A stretch of 48,682 bases of DNA from Gammaproteobacteria bacterium (lineage in GTDB: Bacteria; Pseudomonadota; Gammaproteobacteria; Xanthomonadales; Wenzhouxiangellaceae). Under the pieces are notes generated by a model. The model worked only from the letters and a program-made list of their open reading frames with translations, did not search any database and was not told the DNA's origin. The stretch is from assembly GCA_021772985.1 (NCBI GenBank), contig JAJFKX010000026.1:1-48682 (forward strand). Direction: 5' to 3'. Positions within the stretch are counted from its first letter, which is position 1. Each line of letters opens with the position of its first letter. Below, piece by piece: positions 17,124 through 25,693 of this stretch. The translations under genes and the position numbers were made by a program.

Positions 17124-17951
17124 CTATACCCTCATACTCAGATAATTCCAGACCTCCACAAGCGTTTTGGATTCTGATCTCAAAATTTCATAGTGATCAC
17201 CCTGCTCATCGATATAAAGTTCTGAATTCTCTATTAAATCATTAATTGTCTTGGCGCTACGTATATTGACTTGCTCGTCTTTTTCACCAGCAACTATGAA
17301 TGTGTCAAGTTTTACTTGATTGGCCAGCGCTTCAAAATCATAGTCTCGATAGGAAAGGTAATTCATTCCATATCGATGTAAATAATGCGTTTCGGTAAAT
17401 GCGAGATCGATATCTTTTGGAAGATTATTTGGCTTACTATCAGTATTACTTTTTATCTTATCCAGAATAAGCTTGGCTTTTTCTTGGCTTTGAGATGCAA
17501 TCGGTAAAAGGTTATCTATATCACTGGCAAATTGCGTAACACAATCAGGCTTACTCATTAACGTATATTCACCATTTACCAGCACCAGGTTATTAAATCT
17601 GTGCGGCGCCATATTAATAGCCGCCAATGCAACTCCTGCCCCTGAGCAGTAGCCAACAGGCGTGACCTCATCCAACTGCAGCTCATCCATAATAGCCAGC
17701 ATATCTTGAGCGTGATTATCAACAGTCAGCTGACCACTTTCTACCTGATAACTATCCGTCTCAAGAATTAACCGCGCCTGCCATGCGAAAATATTATAAT
17801 GAGCTTTAAAAAAGTCAAAAAAAGCTTTTACATGATGTAATTTCAGGCCAAATGGTATGACAAATACAATCCAAGGACCATCTACTACTTCTTCACTGAA
17901 AACGTAGTTTAACGGTACGCCATCATGGCTATGTATATTTTTTTCCTTCAT
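17124..17951 (-). CDS. Alpha/beta-hydrolase with Cys nucleophile, SyrC/CmaE-like aminoacyltransferase
   Basis: A 275-residue alpha/beta-hydrolase-fold protein. The nucleophile elbow is GYCSGAG, so the nucleophile is Cys102, not Ser; the likely partners are Asp225 (AGEKDEQ) and His253 (GDHYEIL). A Cys nucleophile in this position marks the SyrC and CmaE aminoacyltransferases, which move a chlorinated aminoacyl group from one carrier protein to another. Ordinary type II thioesterases mostly use Ser. The ATG follows AGGAG (8 bases). It is the first gene of a tight set with the A domain, carrier and halogenase, which fits a shuttle from the free carrier protein to the NRPS. A type II editing thioesterase is the alternative. 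Confidence 0.88.
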   Translation of the reverse strand: MKEKNIHSHDGVPLNYVFSEEVVDGPWIVFVIPFGLKLHHVKAFFDFFKAHYNIFAWQARLILETDSYQVESGQLTVDNHAQDMLAIMDELQLDEVTPVGYCSGAGVALAAINMAPHRFNNLVLVNGEYTLMSKPDCVTQFASDIDNLLPIASQSQEKAKLILDKIKSNTDSKPNNLPKDIDLAFTETHYLHRYGMNYLSYRDYDFEALANQVKLDTFIVAGEKDEQVNIRSAKTINDLIENSELYIDEQGDHYEILRSESKTLVEVWNYLSMRV

Positions 17952-18179
17952 CAGACTACTCCTGTAGTCAAATATAATTATCCCTTGATCAACCTTGCAC
18001 GTCTGCCATCACTTAATATCAAACTTAAAGGACTAAGTTATTTCGCTTTTAATGAATATAAAAATATCAAAAATTAAAACCAGTCGTAAAGAATGCAAAC
18101 CTGTTATCTTAAACAATGGTTATTTAAGCATCCTGCTCTGTTAATCGCTTATCTTATTCGTTATATTTCAGCGGTGTGT
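17952..18179 (-). promoter_or_regulatory. AT-rich gap with possible internal promoter for the halogenation cassette
   Basis: The largest gap inside the biosynthetic operon (228 bases) and strongly AT-rich. On the minus strand a TTGCAT hexamer is followed after 16 bases by TAATTT, a weak sigma-70 match that could drive the acyltransferase, A, T, halogenase and NRPS genes separately from the transport genes. No hairpin with a T tract is visible. The promoter is a guess from two hexamers. Confidence 0.3.
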
Positions 18180-18455
18180 TTATTGCTCCATCGCTTCCAT
18201 CTTTTTACGCAAACTTAATGGGCGCATATCTGTCCAGATTTCTTCAATATAAGCAAGGCATTCTTGCTTATTTCCAGGCTGGTTCTTTTGATCATCTGAT
18301 AATTCAGCCTGATATTTATTATGCCAATCTTCCGGTATTTCAATAATTTTCCAGCCTAACGGTAAATCTCTGCTCGCAAACCATATTGAATATTGTTCTT
18401 CGTCGTTTACCACTACGTTATAAACACGTGTATCTTCTTCATTTTGGTCCATCAT
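18180..18455 (-). CDS. MbtH-like protein (adenylation-domain partner)
   Basis: The 91-residue protein carries the MbtH family signature: NDEEQYSIW, LPLGWK, and near the C-terminus the run ECLAYIEEIWTDMRPLSL. MbtH-like proteins bind A domains and are needed for solubility or activity of many of them. It is somewhat longer than the usual 65-75 residues because of an extended middle and C-terminal tail. In place of the common SIWP it has SIWF. It probably serves the NRPS A domains and perhaps the free A domain. An AGGAG site precedes the ATG. Confidence 0.95.
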   Translation of the reverse strand: MMDQNEEDTRVYNVVVNDEEQYSIWFASRDLPLGWKIIEIPEDWHNKYQAELSDDQKNQPGNKQECLAYIEEIWTDMRPLSLRKKMEAMEQ

Positions 18456-18484
18456 ATTGCTCCTGAAATCTTCTTAGTACATAT

Positions 18485-18862
18485 TTAGTGAATAGTTTCG
18501 TTAGTAACCGTTTTTCCATTGCTACTCTGGGAATAGTTAGCATCAGCTTTCAATAATTCAAGATTCCCTTCACCCTCCAAAGTGCTTAGGTCTATATCGG
18601 CAATAAATCGGACACACTGGTAGTCTAATGTCAGTTGGCCCACCAAATGTGCTATGCCAGAACCGTCATTAAAATTTGCTTGATCCAAATTGGTAAGTGT
18701 TTTATCAATCTTAAAACCCAGCTCTGTGCCACCTTTAGTTTCAGTAAATTTTATTAACACGTAATCTCTGTCTATGCTTTGCTTTAGTTCAGCAACATTT
18801 TTATACTGTTCAGCTGCCACCCTGTGGCGGCCTTCTGTTAATTTTTCAACCAAACTACTCAT
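18485..18862 (-). CDS. Small conserved-looking protein of unknown function in the NRPS operon
   Basis: About 125 residues, soluble and acidic, with no signal peptide or membrane segment and no motif I recognise. The centre reads like a compact alpha/beta domain (for example TELGFKID, DGSGIAHLVGQL, CVRFIADIDL). I prefer the ATG at 18862, which has GGA ten bases upstream, over the ATG at 18877, which has no ribosome site. It lies 29 bases before the MbtH gene and 58 after the exporter gene, so it is co-transcribed with cluster genes and may have a helper or tailoring role. Confidence 0.75.
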   Translation of the reverse strand: MSSLVEKLTEGRHRVAAEQYKNVAELKQSIDRDYVLIKFTETKGGTELGFKIDKTLTNLDQANFNDGSGIAHLVGQLTLDYQCVRFIADIDLSTLEGEGNLELLKADANYSQSSNGKTVTNETIH

Positions 18863-18920
18863 TTTTATATATTCCATATCTATTAAATTTAGCTAAACCT
18901 ATCGGTTGCACTTTTGGCTT

Positions 18921-20780
18921 TTAAACAGCTTCTTTTAGCTCAATATCTGTAAATTGAAGCTTGGCCAAACGAGCATACAGTCCACCCTGAGCCACCAACT
19001 CATTATGCTTACCGGTTGCCACTATCGACCCTTCATCCAACACCATAATCTTGTCGGCTTTTCTTACTGTTGATAAACGGTGTGCAATAACAATAGTTGT
19101 GCGGTTTTCCATTAATGCCTCTATGGCTTTTTGCACTGCATCTTCTGATTCACTATCTAAAGAACTGGTTGCTTCATCAAGCAGCAGAACTGGTGCGTTT
19201 CGCAATATTGCCCTGGCAATTGCCAAACGCTGTCTTTGGCCACCTGAAAGACGCACACCACGCTCACCAAGGTATGTCTTGATACCATCTGGTAATGCTT
19301 TGATAAAGTCAGTGCAATTAGCTGCGTCAAGCGCTGCTATTAATTCTTCTGTTGATGCAGTTGGTCGGCCAAATAAGACATTCGCTTCAATTGTATTTGC
19401 GAACAAAGCAGCTTCTTGCGGTACAAACGCAAACTTGGCCCTCAGATCCTGTAATGAAAGATTGCGTATATCGTTTTCAGCAAACGTTACCGTACCTTCC
19501 TGTGGGTCAAAAAACCTAAGCAACAACTGCAAAACTGTTGATTTACCAGCACCTGATGCACCGACAATTGCAACTGTCTCACCAGGTAAAACGGCCATAG
19601 AAAATTGTTTCAGCGCATGTATGCCAGGTTTACTTGGATACGCAAATGAGACATTATCGAATGCTATGGCTTGATCGAAAGTATCAGCTAATTCGGCTGG
19701 TTTTTCCTTGACAGGCAAGCTCGATCTAATTGCCAGTAATTCGGAAAGACGCCCTGCAGCACCAGCTGCTCTCTGCAAAACGGTGATCACTTCGCCCAAA
19801 CTTGCTATTGATGTCGCAGCGAGCCCCCCTAAACCTAGCAGTGTTACTAATTCACCGCCTGTTATGCTACCTGAGAATACTGCTGCTGCCCCAGTCCACA
19901 ATCCAAGGTTTAGTGAAACATAGACCAGCACTGTCGTTATAAGCACCAAGGATGCCCGAGTCATAATACGCTTTTTTGCTACCAGATAAACATTCCGAAC
20001 CGTCCTGCTAAACCGTTCATTTTCTTCTTCTTCTCTGGTAAACGCCTGTACTACCTGGATAGCGCTGTATGCCTCATTTGCCAATGTACCAACACTTGCA
20101 ACCCTATCCTGGCTTGCCCTTGAGAGTACCCGCACCTTTTTACCAAAATACATAACCGGTAGCATAATTAATACAAGCAGGCCGAGCATTGCAAATATTA
20201 AGGTTGGGCTGATAAGCACTATCATTACCAAAGCGCCAACCGCCTGTAACAGACTGCTTAAACTCATTGGTATTACACCGCTGACAACAGCCTGGATTAA
20301 TGTGGTATCAGCCGTTAGCCTGGAAGCAATTTCAGATGGCCGGTTTGCTTCAAAAAATGAGGGGGGCATTGTAAGCAAATGTTTATGAACTGCACGACGG
20401 ATATCCGCCACCACCCTTTCACCTAATAATGCAATTAATAAAAACCTAAAAAATGTTGATACCGCCAATACTGCAATCACACCAAAAATTGCCAGAAAAT
20501 AAGGCTTTATTGCCTCCGGGCTTTGTGCGCCAAACCCACCATCAACTATCCATTCCAAAGAACGGAAAATCGCCAATGTACATAAGCTGGTCATTAATAA
20601 TGCAAATATTCCTGCAAACAATAGCCCTTTATAATTCCACATGTAGTGAAATATCATCCTCAGGCTAGACATGCTTTTAAGCACCACTGATCCTTTAGGC
20701 TTCTCGGCGTTCTGATTACCTGGTTTGGATGGACCGTTTTTCGGCTGTGCACTTGCTGTCTTTTTATTGCCAATATCCAT
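18921..20780 (-). CDS. MsbA/SyrD-type ABC exporter (TMD-NBD fusion)
   Basis: The 619-residue half-transporter has a six-helix ABC exporter domain (about residues 40-350) followed by a nucleotide-binding domain: Walker A GASGAGKST (about residue 407), Q-loop FVPQEAALF, signature LSGGQRQRLAIARAI, Walker B VLLLDEATSSLD, and switch His in IAHRLSTV. The N-terminal 30 residues are polar, rich in Lys and Pro. Half-transporters of this class work as homodimers and export lipids or peptides; in NRPS clusters they commonly move the product across the inner membrane. It follows the two FtsX permeases after a 165-base gap. Confidence 0.93.
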   Translation of the reverse strand: MDIGNKKTASAQPKNGPSKPGNQNAEKPKGSVVLKSMSSLRMIFHYMWNYKGLLFAGIFALLMTSLCTLAIFRSLEWIVDGGFGAQSPEAIKPYFLAIFGVIAVLAVSTFFRFLLIALLGERVVADIRRAVHKHLLTMPPSFFEANRPSEIASRLTADTTLIQAVVSGVIPMSLSSLLQAVGALVMIVLISPTLIFAMLGLLVLIMLPVMYFGKKVRVLSRASQDRVASVGTLANEAYSAIQVVQAFTREEEENERFSRTVRNVYLVAKKRIMTRASLVLITTVLVYVSLNLGLWTGAAAVFSGSITGGELVTLLGLGGLAATSIASLGEVITVLQRAAGAAGRLSELLAIRSSLPVKEKPAELADTFDQAIAFDNVSFAYPSKPGIHALKQFSMAVLPGETVAIVGASGAGKSTVLQLLLRFFDPQEGTVTFAENDIRNLSLQDLRAKFAFVPQEAALFANTIEANVLFGRPTASTEELIAALDAANCTDFIKALPDGIKTYLGERGVRLSGGQRQRLAIARAILRNAPVLLLDEATSSLDSESEDAVQKAIEALMENRTTIVIAHRLSTVRKADKIMVLDEGSIVATGKHNELVAQGGLYARLAKLQFTDIELKEAV

Positions 20781-20782
20781 AT

Positions 20783-20914
20783 TTATTTTTTACTCTTGTC
20801 AGCTAAAACCTTATCAAGCCACTCATTAAAACGCTTATTTTCGCACCAATCATGAAAGCTGCCTTTATGCCATTCCAGTTTTTGGCTGCGTTTTCCAATT
20901 ATTCGAATAGCAAT
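20783..20914 (-). pseudogene. Short open frame without ATG in the permease-exporter gap
   Basis: Between the second permease and the exporter, the minus strand has a 43-codon frame bounded by TGA and TAA that looks protein-like (for example LEWHKGSFHDWC, NKRFNEWLDKVL), ending with a lysine-rich tail two bases before the exporter ATG. It has no ATG, GTG or TTG start; a CTG lies midway. It may be the 3' remnant of a lost gene or a non-standard small ORF. I do not recognise the peptide. Confidence 0.3.
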
Positions 20915-20945
20915 TCAATAAATTTCTTTATAAATTCTTATCAAC

Positions 20946-22160
20946 TCAACCAATTACCTGTGCCGGTTTGATATTCGCTGCCTTTTTTGCTGGCCAATAA
21001 ACAGCAAGCAGGTTAATACACCACAAAAATATAGCCACATATAATATATAATCGTAATGTATGAACTTAGTGCCACTTAAAGCTGGAAACTTAACTGCAA
21101 TACCGATTGTTAAGGCAGCACCCAATATCAAACCAAGTATTGTCAGCAGTGTATTCTCAAGTAGAAAATATCGAAGTATATTTTTTCTAGTGGCACCCAA
21201 TGCCCGCCTTATACCAATTTGCTTTTCTCTTTGCCTCACCAAAAAAGACACCAGGCCGACAATACCAAAAGCCGTTATCAAAACAAGCACAACACTCACT
21301 GCTGCCATCACCATAGCCTGACTGCTGCGTGCATCATGCATCCTTTTTTTGGTTCTGGTTAATACTTCATTCCGAAATACATAACGGCCTTGTTGCTGGT
21401 AAATTACATCCCTTACATTTTCCAGCAAACTCTCTGCGCTGCCTGGATCAACACGCATAAGATAGCCAGGGTCAAGTGCTGCTGGAGTCCAGACCTCCAT
21501 GGGACGTATAGTAGTGTTATAGGACTTACCTATTCCGTTCAGAATCTGACCAGTCATGAAATTCGTGTACACCCCAATCACTTCTGCCGGTTGTGCATTT
21601 CTTACTGGCCAAATTGTTTTACCCAATGGGCTCTCCTGACCAAACATTTCATTCGCCAACGCATCACTGATCATAATCACTGATGGGTATTCTGTTTCCG
21701 GTGAAAGTTGACCTTTCAAAACTTCATTAGGGTAAAAACTGCGTCCAGAAATCAACTCCACGCCCAGCACGTCCAATGCCGAACTATTCATTTGAAATGT
21801 TGCGGCCAGATAACGTTGCGCTTCAGTACCTGCTTCCTTAAACACTTCGCTTATTCCATCTGCGGCGAAAGGTATCTGATTTGTCGTTGTAACATGCTGC
21901 ACACCTGGAATCTGGCTAAGCTGCTGCAAATCTCTACTGATCACTCCATCTAAATTTATATCATCAATAAAAAATTGTGATCTTTCTATCAGCATGTTCC
22001 GGGCATCAAGACCCGATGGCACGCTCCAGTTTCTCAGCAGCGCATTGGTACTGAATACGGAATGTGAAACTGCCGCCAAAGTCAAAGCAACTTGCAGAAC
22101 GACCATTAGCGAAAAGAATTTACTTTGTTTAAAGCTTAGTAATATTGGTCTTATGCCCAT
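20946..22160 (-). CDS. FtsX/MacB-type ABC permease, second of two
   Basis: The 404-residue protein has the MacB layout: one N-terminal membrane helix (about residues 15-40), a long periplasmic domain (about 45-270), and three C-terminal helices including the FtsX-type segment REKQIGIRRALGATRKNILRY. MacB-type permeases in such systems do not form a channel; they drive substrate from the periplasm through an outer-membrane partner. Here the ATPase is a separate protein and two different permeases are encoded, so the complex is probably a heterodimer of the two. GGAA precedes the ATG. Confidence 0.93.
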   Translation of the reverse strand: MGIRPILLSFKQSKFFSLMVVLQVALTLAAVSHSVFSTNALLRNWSVPSGLDARNMLIERSQFFIDDINLDGVISRDLQQLSQIPGVQHVTTTNQIPFAADGISEVFKEAGTEAQRYLAATFQMNSSALDVLGVELISGRSFYPNEVLKGQLSPETEYPSVIMISDALANEMFGQESPLGKTIWPVRNAQPAEVIGVYTNFMTGQILNGIGKSYNTTIRPMEVWTPAALDPGYLMRVDPGSAESLLENVRDVIYQQQGRYVFRNEVLTRTKKRMHDARSSQAMVMAAVSVVLVLITAFGIVGLVSFLVRQREKQIGIRRALGATRKNILRYFLLENTLLTILGLILGAALTIGIAVKFPALSGTKFIHYDYILYVAIFLWCINLLAVYWPAKKAANIKPAQVIG

Positions 22161-22189
22161 TTCATTTCCATATGCTTATTATTTAATTA

Positions 22190-23551
22190 CTACTCGGTCT
22201 TCAACAGTGGCGCAGGTGCGACATTGCACACCTTCCATATTGGATACAGCCCAGCTACAATCGTACTTAGTATTCCAATCAACAAGGCATCCCGAATCAG
22301 TTGCCAATCCATTTGATATAGTTGCTCGACGGTACTGAGCGGATACTCATAATCAGTTCCGTACATATAAACACCTAACATTCCCTGAAGCCCAAGGTAG
22401 GACAGCGCCAACCCTGCTAATGCACCGATCGCTCCAATCACTACTAACTCAATCAAATATTGGACCAATAAGACATTTCGCTTAGCTCCCAATGCCCGCC
22501 TCAATGCCACTTCTTTGGTTTTTCGAATAAATTTGGCCAGCAAAATTAAAATTGCATTTAACAAACACACACCTGCAAAAAACCACGATAAGCGCTGATA
22601 AAACTTAAACCTGGCGTCCCTGCTTAGAAATGCATTTTGATGGGTTACAATATTATCGAGAAAGTTATTTTGCTCACGCGGGAAACGCCCTAATGCTTTT
22701 TGTTCACTGACATAATTTTCCATCAAACTTTTATAGTTCTCGACTGAGTCCTCTGTTTCAAGTTTGACCCATAGGTTTACCCAAGCACATTCAGAATTAA
22801 TTACGTGCCGTACATCAGCCAATTGATACGCTCTGGTACGTGGGCGATCCGCAGCCTGACATTCAATCCGTGTATATCGTGGCAGATTCATGCTAATTGC
22901 AAAGCTCTGCGGCAGAAATATATCGTCACTGAAACCACGAAAAAAACTGCGATCATAAAATTGACTGGTAATCGGCCATTCATCCAGCACACCAACAATG
23001 GTTGCCTGCTTATCTATAATTGTGATTTGGCGCCCAACACTGTCTTCATCTCCAAATAAAGTGCGGTTTAATCGATTTGATATAACCACTACAGCATTTC
23101 CCTGCGTATCGGAATCGGCAGTCCAACCGTTTCCATATAAGAATGGCACATTAAATATACTGAAAAAGCCACTATTGGTTGCTACTGCGATACCTCTTAC
23201 AGGGTTATACTCCTGGCCGGTAGTGGTAATTATTCCTCGCGTTTTCCAAGTGGTGGTTGCGTCTATTGCTGGCGTATCTGTATTCAACAGATACATTGCA
23301 TCCCTAAAACTTAAACTTGGCATTTCAAAGGACTGGTCAAGACTTGGGGCATTCAAATCTCGATTATCCATTTGCACCAAATATATATTTTCGCTAACTG
23401 GGCCAATCGGCAGGCTGCGCATATGCCGAGACTGAGTCTGAATAGTCATCAAAACGCCTAAGCCTATTGCAATTGCAGCAATAGCCAGCAGCGTCAATCC
23501 CGGAGTTTGTCTCAGGCTAATCCATGCCAATTGAAGATTATAGGCCAGCAT
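22190..23551 (-). CDS. FtsX/MacB-type ABC permease, first of two
   Basis: About 453 residues, starting MLAYNLQLAWISL. The frame is open further upstream, but the ATG at 23551 has AAGAGG seven bases before it and overlaps the ATPase stop by 14 bases, the arrangement expected for coupled genes. It has an N-terminal helix (LTLLAIAAIAIGLGVLMT), a large periplasmic domain, and C-terminal helices with the FtsX-type motif KEVALRRALGAKRN. It is a paralogue of the next permease in the operon and probably pairs with it on the shared ATPase. Confidence 0.93.
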   Translation of the reverse strand: MLAYNLQLAWISLRQTPGLTLLAIAAIAIGLGVLMTIQTQSRHMRSLPIGPVSENIYLVQMDNRDLNAPSLDQSFEMPSLSFRDAMYLLNTDTPAIDATTTWKTRGIITTTGQEYNPVRGIAVATNSGFFSIFNVPFLYGNGWTADSDTQGNAVVVISNRLNRTLFGDEDSVGRQITIIDKQATIVGVLDEWPITSQFYDRSFFRGFSDDIFLPQSFAISMNLPRYTRIECQAADRPRTRAYQLADVRHVINSECAWVNLWVKLETEDSVENYKSLMENYVSEQKALGRFPREQNNFLDNIVTHQNAFLSRDARFKFYQRLSWFFAGVCLLNAILILLAKFIRKTKEVALRRALGAKRNVLLVQYLIELVVIGAIGALAGLALSYLGLQGMLGVYMYGTDYEYPLSTVEQLYQMDWQLIRDALLIGILSTIVAGLYPIWKVCNVAPAPLLKTE

Positions 23552-24275
23552 GGTCAGCCTCTTGTGTCGATTGCGTTTTATGACCACCAATATTGGTTTT
23601 GCCGGCTTCAGCAACATCGACTATCCTGCCATCCAGTATATTAATACTGCGGCTTGCTTTAGCTGCCAGTTCATCATCATGGGTTACCATGATGATGGTA
23701 GTGCCTTCATTATTTATTTTTTTCAATAACTCCATAACTTCTTTAGCCATGGTGCTGTCTAAATTACCAGTGGGTTCGTCAGCCAGCAAAAACCTAGGCT
23801 CACCCGCCAGAGCCCTGGCAATCGCGACACGCTGCTGTTGACCACCTGAAAGCTGCATCGGCAAATGTTTGCGACGTGATGTCAGACCGACAATCTCCAA
23901 AGCATTATCAATCCGTTTCTTTCGCTCTTTTGCATCAAAGCCCCGATATCTCAAAGGCACATCAACATTATCAAATACAGGCAATTCCGGGAGCAGATTA
24001 AACCCTTGAAAAATGAAACCAATTTTCTGATTTCTCAAGGCAGATAATTTATCGTCATTTAAGCCTTTGACATTATCACCATCAAGAAGCAATTCTCCTT
24101 CTTCAAAACTTTCCAGTAAACCAGCAACGTTCAGCAAAGTTGTTTTACCAGAACCTGAGGGGCCTTTGACGGTGATAAACTCACCTGCTTTGATATGCAG
24201 ATCAATTTTATTTAATGCGCAAGTTTCTATTTCAGACGTACGATAAATCTTACTGACACCAGCCATTTTTAGCAT
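23538..24275 (-). CDS. MacB/LolD-type ABC transporter ATPase
   Basis: The 245-residue cytoplasmic ATPase has Walker A GPSGSGKTT (about residues 39-47), Q-loop FIFQGFNLLPEL, signature LSGGQQQRVAIARAL, Walker B FLLADEPTGNLD and switch His MVTHDDELA. The pattern ADEPTGNLD and the length place it in the LolD/FtsE/MacB group, which pairs with FtsX-type permeases such as the two encoded downstream. AAGGAG lies nine bases before the ATG. The C-terminal tail of about 20 residues overlaps the next start. Confidence 0.95.
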   Translation of the reverse strand: MLKMAGVSKIYRTSEIETCALNKIDLHIKAGEFITVKGPSGSGKTTLLNVAGLLESFEEGELLLDGDNVKGLNDDKLSALRNQKIGFIFQGFNLLPELPVFDNVDVPLRYRGFDAKERKKRIDNALEIVGLTSRRKHLPMQLSGGQQQRVAIARALAGEPRFLLADEPTGNLDSTMAKEVMELLKKINNEGTTIIMVTHDDELAAKASRSINILDGRIVDVAEAGKTNIGGHKTQSTQEADHAGL

Positions 24276-24345
24276 GACATTCTGCTCCTTGCATTATTAA
24301 TATTTGTTGGTTTCGCTTTCTAACTATGTATCTATTTCAACGTTC

Positions 24346-24371
24346 TTTCGGCTTTGCTTGTTCAGCCGAAA
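24346..24371. repeat. Hairpin in the adaptor-ATPase gap
   Basis: The 140-base gap between the adaptor stop and the ATPase start contains a perfect 8-bp inverted repeat, TTTCGGCT and AGCCGAAA, with a ten-base loop. There is no T tract, so it is more likely an mRNA-stability or attenuation element than a terminator. Confidence 0.45.
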
Positions 24372-24415
24372 TGCTCTTCACATTCAAATGTTACGTTTCT
24401 TTTTTTACTATATAT

Positions 24416-25693
24416 TCAATTGGTAATGAACAAACTATCAGCGTTATTAAATCGATCTAAACTCGAAATAATTAACTCATCACCTTCCTGAACACCGCTA
24501 GCAATTTCTACTTCTGCAATACTACGGGCTCCAACTAGAATGCTGCGCCGTGTTGCAATATTATCTTTTAGTACGTACGCAATGCGTCCACCGCCACTGT
24601 CTACGAATGCACCATTACGAACTTTAAGTATGTCTTCTTTTTCTTCGAGAATAATACGGACATTAACCCGTTGGTTCTGACGTAACCCATCGAAATCATC
24701 TACAAAACCCATGCGGCCACCCACAAATCCACTGTCGACCTCGGGCGAGAGTGATATCAGCTCACCCTGTTTGCTTTCTCCATTAAAAGTGACCTCTGAG
24801 CGCATGCCTACACTCAGATCATCTGCAAAATTTTCGGGGATAGATAAATCAACTTCCAGAGTGGTCAAATCCACCAGGGTTATCAGCAAAGCGTTTGCTG
24901 CCACATTATCCCGGTCACGAATATTGACATTCCCAACCACGCCATCAATCGGGGAAATTAGTTTTAATTCATTAACCTGTCGGATCAAATCTTCTACAAC
25001 GTATTGCTGACGATCCAACTGCAAGCGTTTTGCACGAAGCTCAAACTCCAGGTTTTCTTCCTGTAGCGTGAGGTTTTGAACGGCATGCTCATACTCGAAC
25101 TCGGCTTTTCTGAGCTCCGCCACCCTTTGTTCATATTCAGCCTGGCTGATTATGTGGCCTACGATAGATTCATCCGCTCGCTTTTTCTTGCTTTTTTCAA
25201 GCTCTACGTTAACTTCCGCCAGCTCTTTGTCATGACGCAAATCCATTAAAGTGTTTTTTGTCTGGATTTCCTGGCGCTCCAGCTCCAAATTGGATTCCTC
25301 CAGACTGGCTTTTTCTTGAATCAATTGGTTGTCAAGCTGAGGGCTGTCAATTATTGCCAATAACTGTTGGCTTTGAATACGCTCACCGGAGTTTACTTTG
25401 AGGTTGATGATGCCGCTGGTGGGTGCATAGATACCAGGGCTGTTTGAAGCAATGATGGTACCTTCAACAGCAATATCGCGCTGCAAATCCCCCCGGGTTA
25501 CTGTCGAAAACCTCAATTGGCCTCGAGAAACCGACATATCAGAGCTGTTTAGCCTCTGAACTGCTGGTACAGCAACAGTTAAAAGGATCAATACCAGGAT
25601 AACAGCAAGCACGCCCACAGCTGCTTTAATCAGCTTGGTTTTATGCCCGAACCGAGGCGCTATTGCCCGGTCCTGTCCTGCCGTTCCTAGCAT
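24416..25693 (-). CDS. Membrane-fusion (periplasmic adaptor) protein, HlyD/MacA type
   Basis: The 425-residue protein has one N-terminal membrane helix (about residues 24-48, VLAVILVLILLTVAVP), a lipoyl-like half with YAPTSGIINLKVNSGERI, a long coiled-coil hairpin rich in Glu and Lys (about residues 115-245), the second lipoyl half LISPIDGVVGNVNIRDRD, and a beta-barrel region. Such adaptors link an inner-membrane ABC permease to a TolC-type channel. With the ATPase and two permeases it forms a MacAB-like tripartite pump, probably for the peptide product or self-protection. AGGAAGG precedes the ATG. It is the first gene of the operon. Confidence 0.93.
   Translation of the reverse strand: MLGTAGQDRAIAPRFGHKTKLIKAAVGVLAVILVLILLTVAVPAVQRLNSSDMSVSRGQLRFSTVTRGDLQRDIAVEGTIIASNSPGIYAPTSGIINLKVNSGERIQSQQLLAIIDSPQLDNQLIQEKASLEESNLELERQEIQTKNTLMDLRHDKELAEVNVELEKSKKKRADESIVGHIISQAEYEQRVAELRKAEFEYEHAVQNLTLQEENLEFELRAKRLQLDRQQYVVEDLIRQVNELKLISPIDGVVGNVNIRDRDNVAANALLITLVDLTTLEVDLSIPENFADDLSVGMRSEVTFNGESKQGELISLSPEVDSGFVGGRMGFVDDFDGLRQNQRVNVRIILEEKEDILKVRNGAFVDSGGGRIAYVLKDNIATRRSILVGARSIAEVEIASGVQEGDELIISSLDRFNNADSLFITN

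Noticed and set aside
19051-19674. Long plus-strand open frames inside the exporter gene
   Set aside because: They lie antisense to a firmly identified ABC exporter with matching motifs and have no recognisable domains or ribosome site.
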